Translations under genes and position numbers: made by a program | NCBI GenBank assembly: GCA_963576565.1 | Contig: OY755042.1 | Location: 9,993,813 to 10,057,812 of the forward strand | Direction: 5' to 3' | Source of the DNA: Aspidapion aeneum | Taxonomy: Eukaryota > Arthropoda > Insecta > Coleoptera > Brentidae | DNA length: 64,000 nt | Notes under the pieces: model-generated | What the model was told of the DNA's origin: nothing | Databases searched by the model: none | What the model saw: only the letters and a program-made list of their open reading frames with translations | Shown here: positions 21,943 through 34,318 of the stretch, in pieces | Layout: each line of letters begins with the position of its first letter | Position numbering within the stretch: position 1 is the stretch's first letter

Positions 21943-24900
21943 TATCAGCTATTTTTGTAATTTTGTTTTGTGTCATAAATTGAGTGTTTTTTAATTTTTG
22001 TCCCTTCTGAAGCGTTTATGTTGTTTTGATTTGTCCTTTAGATGCAACTTAAGTAAAAGAATAAACCATTTTTTAGATTATGTGTATTTCAATTATTTGT
22101 TAGCAAAAAAATACCAGAAATACCTAACTAAAATCCCTAAAAATTAGTTTGTAAGAAATATTTTGCTAGTTATTATAATAAAAACACTGCGCTGTGTGTT
22201 TTTTACTCTTCTTTCAGGTATATTTTAACATATTTGATAGATTTTGGGTGAGAAATATGGCAAAAACTACCGCGTTACAGAAGGAACAAAAAATAACCAT
22301 TTCGACAAAAACTCTTTATAAAAAACCCAATATATCTTACTAGCTTTTGGTGACACATAATTGTTTAAAGTCTGACACGTTCACTTTACAACAATTTTTG
22401 CTGATTAAAAAACTTTCATTTTTTTAGCAAAAATTTTGGTTTTGTTCCAGAAAAGAAAGTTCCAAAAATGTCATTCGATAAAAGAGTATTTGATAAAAAT
22501 GACTGCGATAAAATTGATTTGATAAAAGTGTTTTCCATAAATAAACCGCAACCCTATTTTTACATTTTATTATATTATATATATATATATAGTCAGTTTT
22601 AGGTAAGTACCGGGGTGATAGCCATCCAGAGTAACACATTAAAATTCTGCTTGTTCCTAGAAGTAAATAATTCACTTACTTTTACAAACAAGCAGTATTT
22701 TAAAGTGTTATTCTGATTATCGATTTTTGTTTACATTCACTAAAGTCAATTTTGATTTGAAAACTAACTTACCAATCTACAGGTAAGCTACCTATTATTT
22801 AATTTGAGTTTTTGTAATGCGTTTTTAATCCAACCATAAAAAAATGTAATGCTGGACCACAGTGGCGCAGAGTGGGTAGGGGACCTGGAACGGGGGCGAA
22901 ACCTTAGGGGCAGGCGGCAGAGGTGGGCCTCAAACAAATATCAAAATTATGATTAGTAGTCCCTCTTAAACTACAAATGTAAATTAGAAAAAAAAGCAGA
23001 CATTTCTTGAGTAAATGCGTCGGAGAGAAAATGTTGAGAAAATCTTGGAGGAATAATACTTTAAATGCTCGCAGGCGAAAATAGATACAAATTTTTTTGA
23101 TAACTCAAATCCTACAGAAAAAAGTTTGAAACCGAAAAAATACGCCGCAGGTAGTAAAATTTTTTTATAGGTAAATTGACACCTTAGGAATTTTTTAACT
23201 TTCTAGATAAATGCACTTTTTAATTGAAATACAAAAAGAACATTTTTAAACAAAAATCGATACATCAAGTAGTTATGCATAACTGATTGAGTTTTAAGGT
23301 AAAATTATTTAAATATTAATAATAACAACCCTTTCGTTTTAACGAAAATCTAATGTCAACAAAAGACTTCTGTATTATAATGGGTTAAAATGGTTTAAGG
23401 TGTTCTTGATTTATCGTGTATTCAAACAGATAATTTATTTTATTCGCCGATTTCGGTGTTTTAGTTTACGTTTAATAGTCCACATTTTGTAAACTCGACT
23501 AAAAATCAAGTCATGTAATAATTCTCGCCCGAAACAAATGTTTCAGGTTGTCCGCCCTTTGACAACTGCGACCACTCACCATACGAGCTTTGTAGGTAAC
23601 GAACATATACGTAATTATCCAATACCCACGGTAATTTCCAATTCATGATGCAAACACTAAGAAATGGCAATATCAAATGTACATAAGAGTGTCCTTCTTG
23701 CGGACTTTAGTATAGAATGTCCTGATTGGTTATTTTCAAACACATGCATATTATTTTACTAATGCATATTATTTTACTGGTGCATATCGTCCCCACAGGT
23801 TTGATCCGTGTCGTCACGTTGATTTATCGGCGCACAGTGGCCAAAATCGCAAGCAAGTTTTTTTTTTAAATAAGGCAATTTCATTTGTGTCGCCTTTTTG
23901 GAAGGTTTCACATCTTCTCTTGGATAAATAAATAATGTGACTTTAACCAACGTCAAAAATTATGGGAAGTTTAATAGGGTAAAAAGGGCACTAAACTGAT
24001 CTCTGTATATATAACTAGAAAGGCCTTTACATATATGAAAAGTGAGGCAAAAATATTGATATTTTTTGTAGAGAGAGCACGCTTTTGTACTTATACTCTT
24101 CGATGTTATTCTGTGATTTTGAAAGTTCGCGGACGTATGATTTTTAATCTATAATTGGATTTTTACTGCGATTAGGTACCTAAAAAGTTTTTTAAATAAT
24201 CAAAGCTACTTACTTCAAAAAGGAAACCGGCTTTTCACTCCTATAATACTCGTTTTTTCCAGCAATGCATCGTGTTCCCATTTTTTATTTTTGTTCAACA
24301 AAATTTCAAAAATATACTGACAACATTGACAAACACTTTAATAACAAATGACAATCTCCTTAAAGTATTTTCACAAAATACCACATCAATTTAGACTGTT
24401 AGCTCGCGTTACTATGTCAACCGCAAAGTCAACATAAACTTTTTACGTCATCAGTTGTTTCATTTAAACCACAAAAACGTATACAAGCTATTCGAATAAC
24501 AGGAGCTGTTAAAAACCTAAAAATAATATTTCCATTTTGATTTTTTAGTTTGCTTTAATTAGTGGCGCAGCCAGAAATATGTCTTGGGGCGTAGGGCGAG
24601 AGCCCATGATGCAGTATTTTGTGTTATTTTATTTTTCTATTTATGAAATATGAGGAAAATATTAACAATTAAAATACCGCTTTACCATATTGATATCTCA
24701 CAATAGCACTTTTCCTTAAAACTTGGATGTTCTGTGATTTAAAATATTAATAGTAGGTAACGCATTTGCTGTGCTATACCGATCCCAATTGAAAATTTTT
24801 GAATAAACCACTGTGCATTGCGCTCTCATTTCGACTCCAGAGCCAGTATCGGCTCTCGTCACGCCTAAGGAAAACTATAAAAATAGTTTCTTTCTATTCC

Positions 24901-25100
24901 GCACTAGTGCGAAAAAAACAACACCATGACATAAAAATAAAAGCAAACCTGTCAGTCAAAACACTATACGTTGCCAAAATTTAATATAAATAAATTCTTG
25001 TAAAATGTGTTAAATTCCACTTTTCTGCGCGCATTCTAGATTTAAAAGTGCGACTTTTTAGCGTGATTTAAACAAGTTCTAAAGCAGTTTTGTGGGATAT
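21943..25100. other. Enolase intron 1 spacer
   Basis: No exon recognised. It includes a short TA run (22574-22591) and two worn fragments of the GC-ended MITE family: about 22857-22930 (CAGTGGCGCAGAGTGGG) and 24561-24665 (TAGTGGCGCAGCCAG then ATATGTCTTGGGGCG). Confidence 0.45.
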
Positions 25101-25107
25101 TATAAAA

Positions 25108-25300
25108 ATAGTACTTTCTATGAGTAATTTGGAAATTATTGACGGTAAGAACAGTGCCCGAAATGCACCACCAAAAATGAAATAAGGCAAGGTAGGGTAC
25201 GAGCATCCCGGTTTCAGATATATTTGGTTTTTCAAAAATGTGATCTATTTGGAACAACCGTAAGCAATTTGAGACAGAAAAACTTAATTTTCTGCTCGCA
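25108..25300. repeat. Dispersed repeat shared with 44090-44285
   Basis: Both copies run in the same direction and share AAATAAGGCAAGGTAGGGTA, GCATCCCGGTTT, ATTTGAGACAGAAAAACTTA and others. The copy at 44090 has about 35 extra bases in the middle. The boundaries are uncertain. Confidence 0.7.
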
Positions 25301-25439
25301 TGCAAAAAATACCTACTTTGGGAACTGTTTTAAGCTAAGTTCGGTGCGAAAGGTAGAATTTTTTACTCTGTTATTATAGGTTATATAGGAAACCGTAAAA
25401 TTAATTTTGAGTTTCAGCCACAGTAAACTAATTATTTAT

Positions 25440-25600
25440 AGTAAGGAAAGCACCCCGGTATTTTCATAATAGTGTTATACATACCCCCTGTATACATTAG
25501 TTGGGAATACGAAGTTCGAGAGGCGCTGATTACAGACCGTCACCCCTTGTATAAAAATATTATGGACAGAGTTCTCCGCTGGCGCAATATATATTAACCG
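25440..25600. repeat. Dispersed repeat shared with 28735-28935
   Basis: The shared blocks are GGAATACGAAGTT(C/A)GAGAGG followed by CGCTG, together with GCACCCCGGTAT. The order of blocks differs between the copies, so they may be ends of one longer family. Confidence 0.5.
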
Positions 25601-25835
25601 CTACTCTTGGTAAATTTTGACAATTTGTTTTTGATTATGACTGACATTGACTTTAGCAAAATAGATAAAAATATGTAATTTCATTTTACATTTTTCGTTT
25701 GTGGATGCAATTTTTTGTTATTTTTCGACTTTTTACCTTAATTTTTATGGTGTGTTTTGCTAAATTATGACCAATCGGTATTTTGTGCGTTCTGATGGGG
25801 GCGATCCATCGCTTAAGAAATTGAAAAGAAAACAA

Positions 25836-25995
25836 TGTTGTGTTGGTGGGTGCGAAGACTATGTTAGCAAGCGCCATTGCCTTCCCAAACGAAGCAATTG
25901 GATGAGTGGCTAAAAATATTTCGCCCTAAAAACTGGCTAACTTTGAAGAAAGACGAAATTTAAGTTAAATATATAGTGTGTGATTTGAACCAGGA
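25836..25995 (+). pseudogene. Possible THAP-type zinc finger remnant
   Basis: In one frame the sequence gives QCCVGGC, in the next FPNE, and in the third DEWLKIFRPKNW, then VCDLNQ. In order these resemble the C-x(3)-C, FP, W-containing and C-x-x-(H) parts of the THAP DNA-binding domain found in P-element-like transposases and some host proteins. At least two frameshifts separate them, and the final His is not visible. If right, it is the dead N-terminus of a mobile-element gene or a host-gene fragment in enolase intron 1. Confidence 0.4.
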
Positions 25996-26038
25996 CAGAG
26001 TTTAAAATGTTTAGTTTTAAATTTTAATATTTAGAAAA

Positions 26039-26224
26039 CAAGCGCGGATCTAGGTCAAAATCAAGGGGGGGAAGGGTTAAAATCGACGATATTTTTTTAT
26101 TAAACTTTTTTTCAAGGGGGGAGGCGGTAATTTTCCTGTTTACCCTTTAATTATTAACAAAAAGTGCATATTTTTTATTCTAGGGGAGTAATTACCACGT
26201 TACCCCACCTCGAATCCGCGCTTG
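26039..26224. mobile_element. AAGCGCGGAT MITE, copy 1
   Basis: The ends CAAGCGCGGAT and ATCCGCGCTTG surround blocks of G and C runs separated by AT-rich segments. It is the inverted counterpart of the copy at 55283-55481, which has a perfect 8-bp duplication. Here the flanks do not give a clean duplication. Confidence 0.8.
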
Positions 26225-26550
26225 GAAAAACATAGTTTATTTCACTATATTTATATACAGGTCCGGCATAATGATCTCCCACATTAAAAACGCCATTGTA
26301 AATGCTATTTAGATTTTTTTTTCTACTGAAACTCTATTCTATACCATTGGTTTTTATTAAGTTTTGAAATTTACAGAGTCCATGTGTGGCGGCCATTTTT
26401 TTCGATACACATTTAAAGCTGATTTCTGAAAGTTTCACTCGTACAGTAGCTTAAAAGCGATATACTTTACTTTAATTTAAAAAGCTTACGTAACATTTTT
26501 TTAACACCCAAATATAATATAATAATGTTTAATTTAAATACATTTGTACA

Positions 26551-26738
26551 CAGTGGCGTATATACGGGGTGGGGGCGGGGGACCCGGGCCCCCCACGAAG
26601 CTAAGATTTTTTTTAGATATTTTCCACCTATTTCATGAATACAAACATAAAATAGCAAAAAATACGACCTTATGAGGTCTCGGCCCCCCTAGAAACTGTC
26701 TCGGGCCCCCCCGAAACTTGTTCCTATATACGCCACTG
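26551..26738. mobile_element. GC-ended hAT-type MITE with perfect target duplication
   Basis: The ends are CAGTGGCGTATATA and TATATACGCCACTG. The flanks are TTTGTACA on both sides (26543-26550 and 26739-26746), an exact 8-bp duplication diagnostic of hAT insertion. The core (CTAAGATTTTTTTTAGATAT, then ATGAGG) is shared with 39601 and 49823. Confidence 0.92.
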
Positions 26739-26783
26739 TTTGTACATCACATAGCTAAAAGAATCAGGCACACCTCTAATGGG

Positions 26784-28213
26784 ATTTCTGTAATCCGTCA
26801 AACTCCATGAAGTTTTGGTATGTTGTAGATTGTACCTTTCTTATAAAAAGTTCTCAGGGGCCCAACTCAAATTAATCACCAGTTTTGGAAATACAGGGTG
26901 TTAAAAGTGATAATGTCCAAGAAGCATAATGGCTCTTTAGACGGCTTTTCCAAACATATGCGCAATGTTACTATTACATGTATTTACGATTTATTTATTA
27001 TTTTTAATCTGTACCTTTAAAACATTCTCTACAGGGTGTTTAAGTAAATATTATTCGAAAGTGATAATGAGAAACAAGCGTTAGTGTGTTTTAGATTGAA
27101 TCTTTCGTATAAAAAGTTTTATGGGCCCAACTTAAATTAGTGTCCAGTTTATAAAATAGAGGGTGTTAAAAGTAATAATGTCCAAGACGAATTAATTATC
27201 TTTAGACGGATTTTCCAAACACTTATGCAATTTTACTGTTTCATATATTTACGATTTATTTATTATTTTTAATCTGTACCAATAAAACATTATCCACAGG
27301 GTGTTTTAATAAATATTAGTCAAAATTTTTACTGAGAAACAAGCATTATAGCTTTTTACAGGGCACGGTACAGATGTACAAAACGCTTAAATATTTTTTA
27401 ATATTATTTAAATTACATTTGCCGAAACACCCTGTATTAAATACATAATAAGTCAAGAACCATTAAAAAACTAATAACTACTATCTCTATATGTAATAGT
27501 AACATTTCGTATATGTTTGGAAACTCCATCTAAAGAGCTATTATGCTTTTTGAACATTATTACTCAACACTCTGTATTTCAAGAACTGGAAATTAATTTA
27601 CGTGGGCCCATCATAAGAACATCTGACCATCAAGTTTCAGTCTACAACATACTAAAGCTTGTTTCTCAATAAAACCTTCGAGTGATATTTACTTAAACAC
27701 CCTGTATATAATGTTTTACGGGTACAGATAAAAATAAAGAATAAATCGTAAATGTGTGTAATAGTAACATTGCGTATATATTTGCAAAACACTTCTAAAA
27801 AGCTATAATGCTTTTTGGACATTATCACTTTCAACACCTTGTATTTTAAAAACTGGTAATTAATTTAGGTTGGGCCCATAAGAACTTTTGATACAAAAGG
27901 TTCAACCTAAAACACAATAAAGCTTGTTTCTCATTAACACTTTCGAATAATATTTACTTAAACACCCTATACGGTTTTAAAGATATAGATTAAAAGAAAT
28001 TAATAAATCGTAAATACATGAAATAGTAACATTGCGCATATGTTTGGCAAAGCCGTCTAAAGAGCCATTATGCTTCTTGGACATTATCACTTTCAACACC
28101 CTGTATTTCAAAAACTGGTCATTAATTTGATTTGGGCCCCTGAGAACTTTTGATAAGAAAGGTTCAGTCTACAACAAACCAAAATTTCGTGAAGTTTGAC
28201 GGAGTACGGAAAT
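26784..28213. mobile_element. 1.4-kb palindrome made of tandem units
   Basis: The left part has about two head-to-tail units of about 280 bp. The right part has about three of the same units in complement. Each unit contains GGGCCCAA, TTTCCAAACATATGCGCAAT, TTTACGATTTATT and ACAGGGTGTTTAAGTAAATA. The outer ends match as ATTTCTGTAATCCGTCAAAC and its diverged complement. The centre lies near 27380-27450 and contains AAACACCCTGTATT. No protein is encoded. Confidence 0.85.
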
Positions 28214-29579
28214 CATAAGTGCATTGCATAAGTTTATATTTTTCATTAAAAAACAATTAAAAAAGTTTCCGTTGATAGAAAAATACTATATTTGCATTAT
28301 ATTATGTGTAAAGCATTTTAATAATTAAGTTAATGTATTCTATGCACTAATAAAAAGGAATTTTCTGCAGAATATTCGTCAAAGAGCCTTTTTTTACTAG
28401 AAAATTATCCTCTCAAGGAAATTTATGTACCTATATCAATGGAAAACAAACTTCTAAAGCTTAGATTTAATTTTAAAAAATTCAACTTTCCTTTTTATTG
28501 TTGCTAGTAGCCATTAATAAAAAAAATTCTTTGATTGAGCATCCTTACTAATTGGTGTTTATAGAGTGTTTTTAGGCACATTGAGCGTTGACACAAAAAA
28601 ACTCATTCTTATCAGCGCGCAAAGTTTAAATTTAACACTATGTATTTAATTGACGAGTAGAATGGATTTTTTGGTGTTAAAATTCAATTTGATAAAAACT
28701 TTTCAAAACACCATATTATAATATGTAGCTTGATTGGAGAACGATTGCATTGATGGCTATGAGCATCCGGTATACAATAAATTGAAAAGCCACCCTGTAG
28801 CTTAGAGACAATCTGCGCAAGCGTTATATTGTTTCAAATCCCCCTGTAAATGTTTAGTACGGAATACGAAGTTAGAGAGGCGCTGGTTTTTCCACGGCAC
28901 CCCGGTATACTGCGCCAATTGAGTAATAAAACTCCCACCATGTAAGTGTCTGGTCTATCTCTGTCATTCGTCTATGGTTTCAGCACTTATAATATAAACA
29001 AATACAGCACCATTATAATCTAATAATTACAATAAATTTAATTCTATAAACTTTTTTATATTCTTTATGGAATTTTTAAAACATATTTATATTAAAAAAA
29101 CTATTTTTTAAGTTTTGCGCGTCTTGAAGGCCAGGATCGAAATAAGCACCTCGTACCTTATAACCTAGTTACGGCTCTGATTTGCAAAGGCGTGTTGATC
29201 GACTTTGGAGGGCTGGCCATTTTCAGGTCCGTGTAAAGGACATACTTATGCAATTTTCGTTTTCTCATCTCTTATTGTAACAATCAAAAGCCACTCATTG
29301 CGTAAATAGGCAAGCGGGAGTATTGGAATATTATGTATATGGTAACGGACCACTTGCGCCTGTAGTTATTTTACAAGGTAAATTATGGCAATGCGGAAAC
29401 ACTTTCGACGGGAATCGAGCGTATCGTATGGAAATTAAGCCCCCTAGATATGGACGTGTTCATGCGGTATAAACATCTATTCACATGTCACAGCTAGCTC
29501 GTCTTTAATATGAAAGAAATTTTTAATATATTTTACAAAGAGCTTATATTGCTCTCTATTATATTGGTAATTGTTTTAG
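28214..29579. other. Enolase intron 1, 3' part
   Basis: No exon. The segment 28735-28935 is related to 25440-25600. The last 100 bases before the exon 2 acceptor are pyrimidine-poor except for the final TTGTTTTAG. Confidence 0.5.
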
Positions 29580-29716
29580 GTGTCCATGAAGCTCTGGAAC
29601 TACGAGACGAAAACCCAAAAGAATACCAAGGCAAAGGAGTTGACAAAGCTGTTAGTAATGTAAACTGTATTATCGCCCCAGAATTGTGTATGCAGAATTT
29701 TGATGTTACGCAACAG
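29580..29716 (+). CDS. Eno: Enolase, exon 2
   Basis: Acceptor AG at 29578-29579, donor GT at 29717. The first two bases complete the Gly codon left by exon 1, giving [18 protein letters not shown], the standard continuation of the active-site loop. The rest, [15 protein letters not shown] and then NFDVTQQ, is the segment before the first conserved helices. The exon ends in phase 0. The sequence upstream of 29580 is open in the same frame back to an ATG at 29510, but that part is intron. Confidence 0.93.
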
Positions 29717-29721
29717 GTTAT

Positions 29722-29990
29722 TAATGAATTATTGAAATACAGCCAGGCTATAATAGTGCCTGGCACTATTCTGACACTTTCACATTGAAAACTGACAGTT
29801 AATCCTTCAAAATTGACATACTAAAATTTCCGTCGTTTATTTTCCAATTGTAAAGGAAGGCACTATTTATTCCGGTTCATATATTAAACAAAGGTCGTAT
29901 GTTGATAGGTCACAGCTGATATTACAATGTAAAGGTGTCAAAATAGTGCCTAGCACTATTATAGCCTGGCTTTATTTCAATAATTCTCTA
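29722..29990. mobile_element. 280-bp MITE, copy 2, just inside enolase intron 2
   Basis: The same element as 11825-12104 (AGCCAGGCTATAATAGTGCC at both ends). It begins about five bases after the exon 2 donor, so only GTTAT of the original intron start remains between exon and element. The left terminal repeat is slightly diverged. Confidence 0.88.
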
Positions 29991-30037
29991 TTAAAGAATG
30001 GTGTACAAAGGACACTCAACGTAGAGAAAGTTTATAG

Positions 30038-30425
30038 AAAGCGATGGATTTTCGAAATTGTTACACGCTTGTAAAGATATTCGAAAGGCCTTCAAAACAA
30101 GGTATCAATCGATCCACATTCCCTATTCAAAATATAGGGGTAAAGTATACCCCTCGAAGGGGGTGCGTGCTACAAAAATTTCAAAAGAGCCAAAAAGTGT
30201 CCCCCTCGCAAACAAAATCGACGTGTCCGAGCGTACTCTTAGTACAAGCAGTAATGTTTGTTTGTTTACAGGCAAAACGAGCACAGATTTCCAGCGGTAT
30301 TTACTTTGCACACATATCAAACACGGTAAAATTCTAACATTACAATTACAAATTATAACATATCTACCTTTAGGAAAAGCCTAAAAATGTCCCCTTTGCA
30401 AACAAAATCGACGTGTTCGAGCATT
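30038..30425. repeat. Dispersed repeat with GTGTCCCCCTCGCAAAC motif
   Basis: Two diverged direct copies about 180 bases apart contain CCCTCGCAAACAAAATCGAC or a close variant, followed by GTGT(C/T)CGAGC. A third relative is at about 9297. The overlapping open frames in this stretch are repeat sequence within intron 2 of enolase. Confidence 0.55.
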
Positions 30426-30618
30426 TCTCCAAATTCGCACGAAAAATATCCAAAAACATCTCTGTTACCTTTTAGTTGGGACACCCTGTATGAAGCCACA
30501 CTTTACAATTGCTAGTTATAAAATTTCGTACTGATTTTCAATTTTTGAAAGTCTCCTTACCCTTATTTTGCTCATAATTAATGAAACTTCTGATAGGAGT
30601 TTGTGTTTTTGATTTTAG

Positions 30619-30918
<300 letters not shown>

Positions 30919-31361
30919 TAGTACTGTCAAGAGCTCTCCAGAGCGTTACTCGCAAATGGACATATTTTAGAGAGTAACTTTTCGACAGCTTCGATCGGCT
31001 ATTAGACAGAGTGCGAGTTTCGAGCTGCTCGCTAGTGAACAGAGTAAATTTTATGTTGGAGAGCAACTCACGAACTACCAAATGATATTTTTAATATCAG
31101 TGATCGGGTACTTAATACCCGTTGCTTAGCAACATGTAGATATTTCATTTACATCACTAGTAAAATACATGAGTCTGTCGGCTGCAAGACAACCAGAACC
31201 TGGTTAACTATTTAAAAGAAGGCAGCAGAAGATGCAGGCGACGCGCCTGTTTGTACAATAAAAATATATCCAGGCAAATGAATCGTAGTAGGTATATCTC
31301 ATTTAGTTAAAAACGTAGCAGCGGTAATTACTGTAAAATTGCACAACCACTATACTATGGC

Positions 31362-34318
31362 GGTTTAGAACGTTTTTCTACGTTGTCCGACGCCTATTCT
31401 CCACCATCTTCGATCCTGACAGTCATCTTCCGTCAGGTTTTTTTGACTCATTGATTTTTGGATTGACTGTTGCCATTCCAGTTTAGGACGCCGTCTTTTT
31501 CTGCGCCCTATTGGTTGCCATTCTAGGACTTGCTTTGGTAATCTTTCGTCACTCATCTGTTGTACATGGCCGTACCATATCAGTTGCCTTTTAGTGATAT
31601 CATCCGTTATGCTTCCCTCGATTCCCATTCTTTCTTTTATGATCTTATTTCTTATATGATCTGTTCTAGATATTCTCATTGATCTTCTTATTGCATCAAT
31701 TTCGACACTTCCATTTTTCCTTTGGATTTTTCTGTTACGCGACAAGTCTCTATTCCATACAACAGCGTGCTTTTCACCATTGTTTCATATATGTTAAATT
31801 TTAGATTACTTTTTATCTCTCTGCTCCATAAAATACTGTTAAGATAACCAATAACCTTTTTTGCTTTTACTATTCTTTTTTCCAGTTCTTTACAGTTTGT
31901 TCCCGTCTTATCAAATGTAACACCCAAGTATACATACTCATTACATGGAGATATTGTTTGTCCATTTTCTAGTTCTAATTCACTTGATTCGTTTCCAATA
32001 CATAAGTACTGTGTCTTGTCCACGTTCACTGTTAACCCCCACTTTTGGTATTCTTCCGTTATCTTTCTCATCATATACTCCATGTCTTCTTTATCATTAC
32101 CTACAATTAATTGGTCGTCAGCAAACTGTAGTATGTATATGGTAAATCGGTCGTTAATTTGTATTCCCATGCCGTGTACTTTTTTTTTTATGGGTATGCG
32201 CACTCGCAAGGAGATCCCTATCACGCTCGACAAGCGGCAAGTGCGCGGAAATGTTGGTGTGTGTTGGTTTTGAAACGGTTCAGGTTGTAACCTGCAGGGA
32301 AAACTGTCGCAGGGAGTTTATTCCACAGCGATGCTGTTCTCCAGAGATATGAATTCTGATATAATGAGGTTCTTGGTGCCTCTATTTTGACAGTAAATTG
32401 ATGGTTACCGTCTGTTTGACGTGTTCGCCTAGTAGGTGCTACTCCCCCCTGCGTTTCCAGTTTTTTAGAGCTACTGCGATATATATTTTAAAAAGAGTTG
32501 GAGAGAAACAACATCCCTGTCTTAAGCCTTTCGTTACCAGGAATTCTTTTGAAAGTCGATTTCCAATTTTAATTTTAGATTTTGACCCTTTGTATAGTTC
32601 TTTTATCGCTTTTATGTATGTATGATTGATATTAGTCTGCACCAGCACTGTCCATAATTTTTCTACTGGAACGGTATCATATGCTTTTTGTAGGTCCAGA
32701 AAGGTAACATGAGTCTCTATATTTCTGGCGCTCCTTTTCTCAATTACTTGTTTAAGACAAAAAACGTTATCACTACAAGATCTGCCTGCACTTTGCTCTT
32801 CTTCTTCTTGTTCATGAAAATCATTCTCTATTAGATCTCTAAGAATCCTACCGTACAATCTACTTAGAGTACTGGTTACTGAAATTCCTCTGTAAGTGTT
32901 GCAATTCAGCTTGTTTCCTTTTTTATGTATTCAGGATATGAATGCAATTTTCCAATCATCAGGTACTGAATGTCCGTTTATGCATTGATTGATAATATAT
33001 TTGAGATTTTCGAGTAGTCTCTCTGATCCATATTTGAGCATTTCAGCATATATTCCCCCAGGTCCGCTAGCTTTTCCGGATTTAAGCTTTTTAATACTAT
33101 TCCTTATCATTTCTTTTTCGATGATTACTTCCTCTCCATATACTTCTATGTCTCTCCTCGGAGAGGCTGCCAGATATTCGCGTCTCCTCTCCTTTATAGT
33201 GTTCTGTCCATTGTTCTGGTTTGATGATCTGGATGTTTACTTTTTCTTTTGTTGGGTTTTTTACTGTAGAAATGAATTTCCATACTTCAGAACTCTGCCT
33301 ACCTCCTACGTGTGTATTTATATCGTGGCATTTGCGCTCGAACATTTCATTTTTTTCTGTGCGTATCAAATTTCTTAGCTGTCTTCTGGTATGCCTGTAG
33401 ATTTCTAGGTGTCTTTGCTCTTTAGTACTGAGCCATTTCAAGTATGTGCGTTTTTTCTCCTTGACCGTTTCCTGTATTTCTTCCGTCCACCACATCTTAT
33501 TGTTACTTCTATTATCTTGGTATCCAACAGCTTCTTTGCTTGCTTCCTTCAAGCTTTTTACTATGTTTGTATATATCTCTTCAAATGAGTGATCTGTGTT
33601 TATTAATTTTTCATCTAATCGGTTCTGATACAATCTTTGAGTACTTTCGATTTCTAGACTTCTAAAGTTGTATTTTTGATTGTCTTCAATGCATTCTAGA
33701 TTTTAATTTTTGCTAATACTTTCGTCCTTATTTGTTTTTCTTACAGAGAATAATATTTTTGCTTTTACCAGATTGTGGTCAGATCCACAGGTAACACCAC
33801 GAAGTGTGCGCACATGATACCACTTTAGTTCCGAGTGTTGTCCACATATAGCATAATCAATGATTGATCTAAGATTTCTTGTTGGCTGTATCCAGGTATA
33901 CCGATGCATATCCTTATGTTTAAAAAAACCATTATTTATTTTTAGATTATGGGTTTCACACAATTGTATCAGTCTCAAGCCATTATCATTTGTTACTTCC
34001 TCTCCAAATGGTCCTACCACTTTGCTTTGGCTTTGTCTACCAGTTCGACTATTAAAGTCGCCAAGCATAATTATTTCCCTGGTATTGCCGATTTTACTGA
34101 TAGTCTCATCAAGTTGGTCGAAGAACATTTGTTTTATAGCTACCGTTTCGTCATTTGATGGTGCGTAGGCTGCTATTAAGCTTATATTGTGTCCAAGCAT
34201 CTTCATTCTAACTCGAACTAAGTTTTCGTTAATGCACTCGTAGTCTGTAATCTTATGTTTGAGGTTTTTCTTTATTAATAAGGATACCCCTCTGGCTGCT
34301 CTCGCACAAACCACAACG
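31362..34318 (-). pseudogene. Non-LTR retrotransposon (RTE-like), 5'-truncated and broken, copy A
   Basis: Reading down from 34314, the frames give an apurinic-type endonuclease (LGDFNSRTG, SIIDYAICG, GSDHNLVKAK), a linker, then reverse transcriptase (GRSCSDNVFCLKQ, TFLDLQKAYDTVP, RLSKEFLVTKGLRQGC, catalytic FADDQLIVGND) and a C-terminal region (LIWYGHVQQMSDERLPKQV, RKRRRPKLEWQQS) ending GVGQRRKTF. The N-terminus of the endonuclease is missing. Several frameshifts and a 3-residue deletion before GRSCSDN break it, and another LINE fragment sits inside at 32185-32450. The clade is inferred from the overall look. It lies antisense in enolase intron 3. Confidence 0.88.
32185..32450 (-). mobile_element. 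LINE 3' fragment nested in copy A
   Basis: Copies B and C run uninterrupted through NWKRK-HG here, but copy A has about 265 extra bases. They encode RTRQTDGNHQFTVK, then SYLWRTASLWNKLPAT and FKTNTHQHFRALAACRA, the C-terminal end of a Jockey/CR1-like LINE, followed by a run of A. It is a 5'-truncated insertion with a poly(A) tail in the same orientation as its host. Confidence 0.8.

Noticed and set aside
22420..22680. Possible exon at 22424-22675
   Set aside because: It includes a TA microsatellite and reads as low-complexity Tyr/Ile; no splice signals fit.
29510..29579. ATG-led N-terminal extension upstream of enolase exon 2
   Set aside because: It is hydrophobic intron sequence; the exon 1/exon 2 junction restores the conserved [10 protein letters not shown] exactly.
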